Part shown: positions 7,478-14,673 of the stretch, piece after piece
Numbering within the stretch: position 1 is the stretch's first letter
Layout: every line of letters begins with the position of its first letter
Assembly: GCA_030374735.1 (NCBI GenBank)
Contig: JASCIV010000564.1
Span: 1 to 16,603, forward strand
Direction: 5' to 3'
Origin: Gracilaria caudata
Taxonomy: Eukaryota; Rhodophyta; Florideophyceae; Gracilariales; Gracilariaceae
DNA length: 16,603 nucleotides
The notes under the pieces: generated by a model
Seen by the model: only the letters and a program-made list of their open reading frames with translations
What the model was told of the DNA's origin: nothing
Database searches by the model: none
Program-made: the position numbers and the translations under genes

Positions 7478-9582
7478 TCAGTTTATTGTGTGAAGCAGCT
7501 GAAACCCTCCAGTACCACCTTCGTACACCTGACCAAGAGCAATGGCTGAGCTGGGGTTGGTTGTGAATTCTTCCACACCATTTAAGATTGCTTCTCGGAG
7601 GAAATTCATACTCGTCTCAAAAGTGATGCGCTGGAACATACCCGGTGAATCCCACATATTTAATCTATTGAACCCTCGATAGGCACCTTTTGCAGTCATG
7701 TAATCGGCTATGAGCGAGAGATGTCGAATGTTGACTGGAATACCATACGCTTTGAACACTTCCTTGAGTTCATTGATCAGGGCTGCCCTAAATGCTTCCA
7801 CTCCATACACTTTCAAGATCCCGTACATATCGTTCGTTTTCAACCGATCAAAGTCCACAAGACCTGCGCCAAGTTCATGCACTCTTAAGATGTTTGATCC
7901 CTCTGTTATCACACTATGTATGTTATTCTCATAGTGAACAAAGCATCTTTCAATTCTCTGGACTCGTGAAAGGCTTACCCCTCTGGCTCTTTCTTTCATG
8001 AGCGCCGAGATATTCAGTTTACCGAGTAATGCCATGGGAAACACCCACTGAAATTCAACCATATTCCTCTCACAACATTTGAAGGAAGAGTTTACATATC
8101 CAAGCGAACCAAAATCTATCAGATCTTCTTCGTCATCGGACATGACCGCCTTCGGCTTTCGCATCTTTCCTTTCTTTCTTTGCTTTATCATGTTCTGGGG
8201 CTTGGGTGATGTTGGAGCAGCTTCACCATTTTCATCCTCCATAGATTCCGTCCTTTGTTTGTTTCTATCAGCTTGCTCGTTATTTGAATCAGAACTGTGC
8301 TCGTCTTCAGAGGAGGATGCGATGTCGTTTTCTTCCCGTTCAAGTTGAGCCAAATCCTCTTCCTTTGACAGCTCAAGGTTTACACCTTCCTCATCAGCGC
8401 CTGAATCGTCTTCACCATCATTTGATGAAGCTTTCCCATTCTCTGCGCTGGGTTTAAATGCGTTCTTCAAATAAAACCCTATCGCTGTTTTCCTACCAAT
8501 TCCTTTTCGTTCTGAAATCTTCAGCAACTCTTTCTCGAAGACTTGGTGCAAGGTTGGTATATACGTTCTCAATGCGGCTTGCATAATTCTTTCAAATCCA
8601 AAACCGAGTTGATCCTTGTACACGTTCTCCGGTGGGAATTTCATTTTCAGAGTCACTGTTCTCAAAGCCCATCGCGTAACCCCAGGGACAAAATGGATGG
8701 AGTTTTCATGTACTTCAACTTGCAATAATAAATCGCTAAATCTCACTAACTGTAGCTTTCTGCTCAGTTCTTCACAAGTCTGTTTTAGATTCGGTCCGAG
8801 CACTTGCAGAGTCATGCTTGGGGTCTTTGGATATTTAGCAGCGGCCATCAGAAGCTCTCGCAAACGTGGTATCCCAAGAGTTACATGAGCTGAACTTGAT
8901 CCCACATGGTGAAATGTATTCAAGGTCATTTGGGTTGAAGGCTCTCCAATTCCCTGTGCCGCGAGTACACAGACAGCTTCGCCAGCTTCGACTGCCCCCT
9001 CTTGATATCTCTTCTCCAGGAATCTTCGTACTCCACCAGGCTGTGCTCCAGACTTCTCTTCTGCCTTTTTAATCGCTGAGCAGTAAGTCTCAGAACTGCT
9101 CCCAGTCGATTGAGCGCCCCAGGTGATATTCTTTCCAGAACAGTATTCTTCTTATCTGCCCCATATAGGAGACGGATGGACTCGTCAATGTTCGAATTCA
9201 AACCACCTTTGATATCCGTAGATCTCAAGCTTTTTATGTTAGACACCTGCCAATCAATCTTCTCGGTGAGCCACAATGACTTTGAGGGGTCTATTCCATC
9301 ATCTCCGTAAATGAACTGCAAGATGGACTTGTCACTGTCTCTTACAGTGCCATCATAATGCATTCGTACACCTTCAAGGTGTTTTGTTAGACACCTTTGC
9401 AGGTATCTAGAATTCGCAGTCTTTAGGGAAGTATCAAGAAGGCCTTCTCGACTGTACATAGCATGGAAGAAGAATTCTTAAGGACTAATGCCCGTCAAGA
9501 ATCGACTTGCAATGAATCCACCCGCCAACGGTGATGCGTCGTATGGCTCAAAACATGGCAGGGCAGCCCCACTACCGTGTGT
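7478..9582 (-). pseudogene. RNA polymerase I largest subunit (RPA1/RPA190), 5'-truncated and broken copy
   Basis: This matches the C-terminal part of the Pol I largest subunit (which with RPA2 forms the catalytic core that transcribes rDNA in the nucleolus). Homology starts near 9579 with SGAALPCFEPYD and AGGFIASRFLTGISP. It then meets a TAA at 9478-9480 where the family has Gln (or Pro), and resumes at once with EFFFHAMYSREGLLDTSLKT. A 122-codon segment from the ATG at 9459 runs to LGAV; there one base is missing in a T run (9094/9095) and the frame changes. From 9094 the frame is intact for 538 codons: SETYCSAIKKAEEK, EAGEAVCVLAAQGIGEPSTQ, MTLNTFHHVG, VTLGIPRLRELL, a Pol I-type acidic insert (about 8210-8430), then the C-terminus with VNIRHLSLIADYMT, FNR, ITFETSMNFLREA and GGTGGFQLL. 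About 700 of the usual 1,650-1,720 residues remain; the active-site NADFDGD part is absent from the window. Several invariant residues are changed. The long intact 3' frame leaves sequencing error or a split gene possible. Confidence 0.88.
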
Positions 9583-9585
9583 TTG

Positions 9586-9609
9586 GATACCCAAACAGAT
9601 ACCCAAACA
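9586..9609. repeat. 12-bp tandem duplication at the truncation edge of the RPA1 copy
   Basis: GATACCCAAACA occurs twice in perfect tandem (9586-9597 and 9598-9609). The first copy overlaps an inverted repeat, TGTTTGG (9580-9586) and CCAAACA (9591-9597) around ATAC. Recognisable Pol I homology stops at about 9579, within a few bases of this structure. Confidence 0.75.
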
Positions 9610-10113
9610 GGCCGTGTGCTCAGTTTAGCAGCAACGGGGTGATGTGTAATATGAGGCTGGCGGATCATGCGCTGCCGAACTGTAGTGTACACATGTATGG
9701 CTTTAATATCTCTATTGCTTTCAAGAACTCCTTATTACGACTCGTACCTCACGTTACTTAAGAAGAGGCACATATAAAAAGTATCAAGGAGCCCAATAGT
9801 AGTACAATACAGCTGGAAGGCCAAAGAGGCAAAGGATTTTCATTTCTCTCGGCCAGTCACCTTCTTGATCTGGAGGTAGTGGGACTTCGTTTCGAGTTTG
9901 GACTTGTCATTTGAATGACATTTGTGATTATACTGATAGACTCTAACGGAGAACTACCCCCATACGTTTTTGGATCAAAATTGCCGCCTTTTTAGACTTC
10001 ATGCACTATTTGCAGCAAATCTCATATTGGGAAGCGAGAGTCAAGACAGAATTATGCATTTAAATTAACGAAGAGCATCGTAAACGGAAATAACATAAGT
10101 ACAAAAGCGCAAG
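9610..10113. other. Intergenic region; isolated TATA-like string
   Basis: I find no homology to the missing N-terminal part of RPA1 and no gene in this stretch. TATAAAAA at 9773-9780 on the plus strand looks like a TATA box, but no ATG-led frame of useful length follows within about 200 bases. The region is AT-rich towards 10113. Confidence 0.35.
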
Positions 10114-10653
10114 TCAACGAAATACGCTTTTCGTTATGTCATCGTTCAGGTAAAATACAAATGCCGAGTAGTACTTAAAGTCTACTTCCATTATCGATTC
10201 CATTACTTTTCCGGACGGGTGATTCCTTACCAACAAACTAAGATATTCCATAGACTCCGAGCTTTCGGTATTAACCCTGGCCATAATCCGGCGAAAAGAT
10301 GAGCAAAAATAGGAATAGTCGTCCAAAAACTTTCGAGGACAGATTTTCGGAAAGTTTTCTTCCTCGTAGTCTGGAGCGTGAAGAACTTCTAGTTGTTTGA
10401 GAAGCATACGAGTTTTCCCAAATATTTTTGGAAACAAATGCTGAACTGCTTTAGCGTAGAAGTAGTACTCTTTGGTCACAATTTTTTCGACCACAGCAGG
10501 AGGAAGATTTGGAAAAGAAAGCTGTTTGACCAAGAGTTCTATCGATGCTTCCTTGTTTTGAACGCAGAGTGGTATGTTAGACAGAAAATATACGTTCTCC
10601 AGTATAAAGCTTTGCAACATAACTGCTGGATCTGGAACATTGTGGTCGGGCAT
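10114..10653 (-). CDS. Unrecognised 179-residue protein
   Basis: An intact ATG-initiated frame with the start at 10651-10653 and stop at 10114-10116. I do not recognise a family. The sequence looks like a compact soluble alpha-helical protein: alternating hydrophobic and charged residues, many Phe, Tyr, Leu, Glu and Lys, no signal peptide (MPDHNVPDPAVMLQSF), no membrane segment, and no zinc or nucleotide-binding motif. Segments such as VVEKIVTKEYYFYAKAVQHL (about 55-74) and SMEYLSLLVRNHPSGKVMES (134-153) are typical helices. Non-random composition and length above the local chance level favour a real gene, possibly lineage-specific. Upstream (10654-10720) is A-rich with no clear TATA box. Its nearest neighbour is the truncated end of the RPA1 copy, 0.5 kb away on the same strand; nothing links them. 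Confidence 0.5.
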   Translation of the reverse strand: MPDHNVPDPAVMLQSFILENVYFLSNIPLCVQNKEASIELLVKQLSFPNLPPAVVEKIVTKEYYFYAKAVQHLFPKIFGKTRMLLKQLEVLHAPDYEEENFPKICPRKFLDDYSYFCSSFRRIMARVNTESSESMEYLSLLVRNHPSGKVMESIMEVDFKYYSAFVFYLNDDITKSVFR

Positions 10654-11467
10654 GACCGTTCAGATTACAAAAAGGAAAACAACAAAAGCCTGCAAAGGAA
10701 ATGAGCAAGAATTGGGTCGTTCCTGTCAGTTGCGGGAGTTGCTGGACACATGGTGAGGATGAAGAGAAGGAATGGGAGCTCTTTAATAGTGTTTGTGGCG
10801 ACTCAATTCGCTGGGAAGGCGGACGAGCTTGTGCATTCTATCAAATGCATGTGAACACAATTGTACTGAGAGGTCACGGTTTTGCAAATGCGACGTGCCT
10901 CTTTGTATTGTGACACAGTGACTGTATGTTACTCTTGGCATTCGGCTACATCTGAAAGCTGACTATTCCATATGTGTGCTCGTTGCACAAGTTGATGCGC
11001 TGTACTGTGCATTACAGTGACAGAGCGTCGGACAAATAAGGTCTGGTATGTGTGTGACGTACTTTCAAACACACACATCACACATGTGATGGGGTGTGGC
11101 CCTGGCTAACACAGTACGGGCGGTGTGCGGCCCCTTCAACAACGTGATCGCTTTTTTGATCGCGTTCCTTCCGTGTCCCGCCTGTACTTGCACGTGCAAT
11201 TGCGCTCGACAGGTCCACACTTCCGAATTCGTTGCAATGTGCTTTGTTGGAGAGCAGACTGGCCTTGAGTGCACCCAAGGCGCACTTTCTGTTTGAAACC
11301 ATAACGTACACTTACCTACAATAAGTACACACCAATTCCAAAACCTGTCCGTCGTTTAGTTGACGCAAGCCATTTTTCAACATGTCTTGAGACGACCACC
11401 CAACTGAGCCCTGAACTGAACTAAACGCCCATATCGAAAGGCGGACACTCCAAGTAACTGCTGGTTC
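10654..11467. other. Intergenic region with CA/TG-rich hairpin and a dispersed repeat
   Basis: No gene is supported. A 9-bp perfect inverted repeat (ATGTGTGTG at 11048-11056, CACACACAT at 11070-11078) is followed by a near-palindrome ATCACACATGTGAT (11077-11090). The left copy of the dispersed repeat (11111-11216) is here. Short overlapping frames around 11065-11311 cover the same DNA on both strands and look like chance. Confidence 0.4.
11111..11216 (+). repeat. Dispersed repeat, copy A (about 100 bp)
   Basis: This matches 12898-12995 in the same orientation. The best shared block is TGCGGCCCCTTC-n-ACAACG-n-GATCG (2 mismatches in 25), preceded by ACAGTrCGkG and followed, after an indel-rich part, by TGTACT and CACGTGCAnTTGCGC and a final ACAG. 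Divergence and gaps show it is old. It encodes nothing evident. Confidence 0.6.
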
Positions 11468-11473
11468 TATATA
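11468..11473 (+). promoter_or_regulatory. TATA box of the signal-peptide micro-ORF
   Basis: TCTATATAGAAGGGG holds TATATA at 11468-11473, 54 bases before the ATG at 11522. With transcription starting about 30 bases past a TATA box the 5' UTR would be about 20-25 bases. The same spacing (53 bases) recurs at the TATA box at 16103. Confidence 0.5.
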
Positions 11474-11521
11474 GAAGGGGCGAAAGAGCCAGTTTGAAAG
11501 CGGACAGAGCGAAGCGTGACG

Positions 11522-11650
11522 ATGAGGCTTCCCACCTTGTTCAATTTTGGTACGCTTTTAATGCACGTTCTGCTGTTCTGCTATGTGCACAGCGTGGTTG
11601 CCCTTGCTTTCAGAATTACCCTCTCAGTTCTCCGTAATGGAGCATTTTGA
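11522..11650 (+). CDS. Micro-ORF of 42 residues consisting mainly of a signal peptide
   Basis: The ATG at 11522-11524 lies just downstream of a good TATA box. The product begins MRLPTLFNFG and continues with a long hydrophobic stretch (TLLMHVLLFCYVHSVVALA, 11-29) that fits a cleavable secretory signal with a small-residue site near ALA, then RITLSVLRNGAF and TGA at 11648-11650. It is too short for a usual secreted protein: it may be a genuine secreted micropeptide, exon 1 of a spliced gene, or the remnant of a gene broken after its signal sequence. A possible donor-like GT (CCGTAATG) lies just before the stop. The frame at 11722-11979 (85 codons) could be a later exon, but this is speculation. 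No family is recognised. Confidence 0.4.
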   Translation: MRLPTLFNFGTLLMHVLLFCYVHSVVALAFRITLSVLRNGAF

Positions 11651-12022
11651 TCGGAGTGCATCTCAGGGCGTTTCTATGAAGCACACAAAAGGGACAAGGC
11701 TTTATCGTCTCAAAGCAGCTGATGATTCAAACAGCGAGTGAAACAGCCTCTGATTTCACCAACCCTAGTAGGAGTAGGAAATGTCCAAGATTAAGCACAG
11801 CAGAGCACAGCCAGTTGTTTAATTATAACTATTGCCACGCAAAAGCTATTCAAATCAGCCATGAAACGGAAACTCTGTTCAACACGACAGCCATATTCAC
11901 GTCCATCTCTTCCCGTTTTCGGAGACCCTGTTCATTGACGAGTAGCAAAGTATGGGAGAGTTGTTCCTTCGCATGCTAAATCATACTATTCCACAAATCT
12001 GAGTAAAAGAACGTCGACTATG
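11651..12022. other. Intergenic; one short unrecognised frame
   Basis: It holds an ATG-led plus-strand frame at 11722-11979 (85 codons, Ser/Thr-rich, no domain) that I cannot support as a gene by itself. It separates the micro-ORF from the 3' end of the minus-strand GNAT-like gene. Confidence 0.3.
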
Positions 12023-12709
12023 TTATGAACGTACTCGCGGCTCTCTCCACATCGCGAACATAGGAGTACATTCACTGCCAAGGTCTTCGATACGCTCAAC
12101 AACAACAAAACCACGTGCCTTGTAAAACTCCAAATCATGTCCATCACAGCACTCCACATAAGCCGGTAACTGTCGTCGATCGCACAATGCAAGCGATTCA
12201 GCAAGATTCATTGTATCACATCCATGTGGCTTGGCCCCTTTGCGTGTAATGATGCACAGATGAAGGTGTGGTCGCTTCGTATTTGGTTCCACATTCCGAC
12301 GATTGTCCGTCGTGCTTCCAAACAACACGCCTGGTGTGACGCGCTGCACAAATTGTCGGAAAGAATGACCACACATTTTCCACTTCTCTCCATTGTGTGC
12401 CACTGCAATGTATTCATCTTTGTCCGCCTTCTGAACAGAGGTGTGTAATCGAGCTCCGGGCATCTGTACGTGATGCATTCCTCTACTGAACCACAGACAC
12501 GAATCGTATTGCTCCACCGTCTTCTGCATCAAGTACTGCATAATGGGATCTTCTTCGAGCTCCACTTCAAATCTTTTCCCGATTCTCTTCTTCTCTTCCT
12601 TACGCTCAACAACGTCAACTCCTACAGCGTCCATTGAGGGTGATGTGGAGCTCATCACGGACAACGGAGGAGTCTGAGGTGCCTCGCTCTTTTCGGGTGT
12701 ACCTGGCAT
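12023..12709 (-). CDS. GNAT-like (N-acetyltransferase fold) protein with degenerate CoA loop
   Basis: A 228-residue protein whose C-terminal half resembles GNAT acyltransferases, which move an acetyl group from acetyl-CoA to an amine. Residues 1-45 are a Ser/Pro/Lys-rich leader. The fold core is seen at HLHLCII (148-154, strand 4), an alpha-3-like helix (DTMNLAESLALCDRRQ, 165-180), LPAYVECCDGHDLEFYKARGFVVVERI (181-207; the usual LPxYLE...N...Y...GF pattern) and the terminal strand MFAMWREP (217-224). The acetyl-CoA pyrophosphate loop, normally Q/R-x-x-G-x-G/A, reads KPHGCD at 160-165: the first Gly is kept but the second small residue is Asp. The start is the ATG at 12707-12709; the frame extends to 12784 but begins there with TTG, at about the predicted transcription start. 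The role is unknown; it may be a weak or non-catalytic GNAT. The N-terminal half of the domain is too diverged for me to map. Confidence 0.65.
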   Translation of the reverse strand: MPGTPEKSEAPQTPPLSVMSSTSPSMDAVGVDVVERKEEKKRIGKRFEVELEEDPIMQYLMQKTVEQYDSCLWFSRGMHHVQMPGARLHTSVQKADKDEYIAVAHNGEKWKMCGHSFRQFVQRVTPGVLFGSTTDNRRNVEPNTKRPHLHLCIITRKGAKPHGCDTMNLAESLALCDRRQLPAYVECCDGHDLEFYKARGFVVVERIEDLGSECTPMFAMWREPRVRS

Positions 12710-12811
12710 TTTGGAAGCTTCTTTTGAGCGAATAATGGTGGATTGTGATTCAAAGTGGCACGGCAGAGAGGTTTTGGTCGACAACTAAAAGGGGAGACTG
12801 CGGCGGGACTG

Positions 12812-12818
12812 ATATATA
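12812..12818 (-). promoter_or_regulatory. TATA box of the GNAT-like gene
   Basis: On the minus strand TATATAT reads 12818 to 12812, about 103 bases upstream of the ATG at 12709. A start site about 30 bases on would fall near 12784, leaving a 5' UTR of about 70-75 bases. This supports the ATG at 12709 over the longer non-ATG frame. Confidence 0.45.
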
Positions 12819-12880
12819 CGTGCATGGATGACTGCCGAAAGCGGTTGTATGGCAGCATCATGCCAATCTGTGCAGCGAGT

Positions 12881-12904
12881 GCACTGTTTTCACCAAGACA
12901 GTGC
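12881..12904. repeat. Hairpin, 7-bp stem, at the left edge of repeat copy B
   Basis: GCACTGT (12881-12887) and ACAGTGC (12898-12904) are exact reverse complements around a 10-nt loop. The right arm is the first part of dispersed repeat copy B. The matching position in copy A does not keep this stem. Confidence 0.5.
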
Positions 12905-12995
12905 GTGAAGATTGCGGCCCCTTCGACAACGAGATCGTTTTTCCACACCGTTCTGCTTGTACTCAACACACGTGCATTTGCGCACAACAGTTGAC
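12898..12995 (+). repeat. Dispersed repeat, copy B (about 100 bp)
   Basis: This is the diverged direct-orientation match of 11111-11216. It lies about 80-180 bp upstream of the TATA box of the minus-strand GNAT-like gene. It ends a few bases before an 8-bp hairpin (12999-13019, stem GACATGCT, loop CGCGA). No coding content. Confidence 0.6.
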
Positions 12996-12998
12996 GCT

Positions 12999-13019
12999 GA
13001 CATGCTCGCGAAGCATGTC
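12999..13019. repeat. Perfect hairpin, 8-bp stem, 5-nt loop
   Basis: GACATGCT (12999-13006) and AGCATGTC (13012-13019) are exact reverse complements around CGCGA. It is followed by a CpG-rich patch (CGCCGCGGCGCGCC). Function unknown. Confidence 0.6.
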
Positions 13020-13773
13020 GCCGCGGCGCGCCTAAAAGTACGCCGCTGGTGGTACAAGTATGCGTTGCTGTACAACGTTTTATTAACTTTTTATTTTTGA
13101 ATGACATCGCAGTCGCCAAACTCAAAAAGCGACTGTCAAAAGCCCTCCCATTCCACACATTCCACGTAATGCGGCAACAAAGCCCTACTTTTTCGACTTG
13201 CACTCAAAAAGAGCGGTGGTCTCTATTTCATGGACCTTGTTACTCCAACTGCTACAGAAGAAATGGGAGCAGATGTTCTAAGAGTATTACGCTGTTGCTG
13301 AGTGTTCATGTTTTTCACCGCACATGTCTTGGAACGCAGCCTCAGTCTCAGTCTGCACTAGGACAGGTATCCTAAGCGATTCACAAGATCTCATAACGTT
13401 TGGTAGCGACGTTTCTGACAGCGGTGTAGAGGCTATCCAGCCAATGTTGGTAATGATAGTGTGAGAATTGTGAAGAATGAGGTTTCGACCAAACTTGTTA
13501 TTCACTAGCCAGACATCGCTACTTCGGGAATAACGTAGGAAATGCATAACAATGCGAAGCGTTGTCCAAGGGGTGTTGTAGCTTTCAATGCTCCTGTGCT
13601 CGACGACAGAAAGTTCTGACGTCCTCTACTCTCCGTTCTCATCTTCTCGTCACGAAGCTCAGCACTGGCGTCCGAACGGTGGGCTAAGACACCAATAAAC
13701 CAACTGTATTGCCAATTTATGACAACAGCAGCCTGTCTCAGTGATGGAACTGCTCGAAACCCATTTCGAACAA

Positions 13774-14345
13774 AACGGAACGTTTAAAACGAGTTTAAAA
13801 CGCTTGAAGAACCAGTCTCTAAGATTATGTTCCAAGCATTACAGATTACTCGTGCTTACAGAATCATATTACAGTAAAACTAGTACTTACGGATGTCATT
13901 ATCTCGGACTCCACTTCGCCAAACTGGTGCTGTCGGTGAAGCTAGTCACCATTGTCCAACACAAGAGCTTTACGAGCACGGTTGCGGTGCTCGAAAAAGC
14001 TAGGCGAGTATATAATGATATGCCAACGATTGGAGCCCAGTGTCTTCTACCCTGCCAGCTGCTACTGCCATCAGTCTACGCCGGACATGTAGCACAGTGG
14101 TTTTTGGGGTACCTCACTCAACAGCGCCATCACATAGCTTGCAGCTGCAGTACGAAAGCTCAGGCAGAGCTCTTAAAGCGTGGCCTCCAACAAGGACCAC
14201 AGCCCGGTTCTCTTTGCTCAACTCACTGAAACTTGATGGAAAGTCTGTAAAAGTTTCGGGCCAATGATGTTTGGAAGCGTGTTTAACGTCAAAAAAGCCT
14301 TTCAAACGTTTGAAATGTTTTTCGAAGCGTTTAAAACGGAACCAC
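13774..14345. repeat. Two clusters of AAACG-type micro-repeats, inverted in part
   Basis: At 13774-13810 the 11-base units TTTAAAACGAG and TTTAAAACGCT stand in tandem after AAAACGGAACG. About 500 bases on, 14300-14345 holds a 16-bp perfect palindrome (TTTCAAACGTTTGAAA, 14300-14315) followed by CGAAGCGTTTAAAACGGAAC. AAAACGGAAC is shared in direct orientation, while the AAACGCTT-type units are shared in inverted orientation. These may be the ends of a small non-autonomous element or just a local motif expansion. Confidence 0.4.
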
Positions 14346-14673
14346 ACTCGGTGTAGAATGGGCCTACGTCTATTACACTTGTCCACGTAATTAATCGTGT
14401 ATGCGATTTTGTAACGTGTGAACAAATTCCTTTTTTCAAACATGGTCCACTCGCTTAGTCTTGCGCAAACAAGTACGAGTTATGTCCACAACATAAGATT
14501 CATATCAAGCCTGGGGGAGTTAGAGAACATCTCCAAGCGAGATTCTTGCCGCGATGAAAGGCATGATACTCCATAGTGTACAAAGGTACCATAAATAATT
14601 CTCCGTGTCATCTTGACCCCGTTTTCTTGTATTCCGGGATTCTGGTATCCGCAGTCTCTAGAGGTATTCTGCA

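Larger units (their letters stand above)
12710..14673. other. Intergenic region with repeat copy B, hairpins and AAACG micro-repeats
   Basis: About 2 kb without a gene I can support. Frames at 13287-13547 (minus, 86 codons), 13744-14229 (plus, 161 codons) and 14114-14443 (minus, 109 codons) are ATG-led but unrecognised, and the last two overlap. The translated Lys/Phe/Arg-rich parts of the last two come from short AAACG-type repeats rather than from a protein domain. A TATA-like string (TATATAA, 14009-14015) has no convincing frame after it. Confidence 0.35.

Noticed and set aside
9478..9480. Reassigned genetic code with TAA read as Gln (as in ciliates).
   Set aside because: No other in-frame TAA or TAG is found in more than 1,300 codons of the confident genes here, and Prp17 ends in TAA and the transporter in TAG.
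9495..9692. 65-codon minus-strand frame over the RPA1 truncation edge as a gene.
   Set aside because: It overlaps, in another frame, the DNA that encodes clear RPA1 homology (ALPCFEPYD, AGGFIASRFLTG).
9773..9780. TATAAAAA as a working promoter.
   Set aside because: No useful ATG-led frame follows within about 200 bases on the plus strand.
12710..12784. Longer N-terminus of the GNAT-like protein starting at 12784.
   Set aside because: That start codon is TTG and falls at about the transcription start predicted from the TATA box; ATG at 12707-12709 is preferred.
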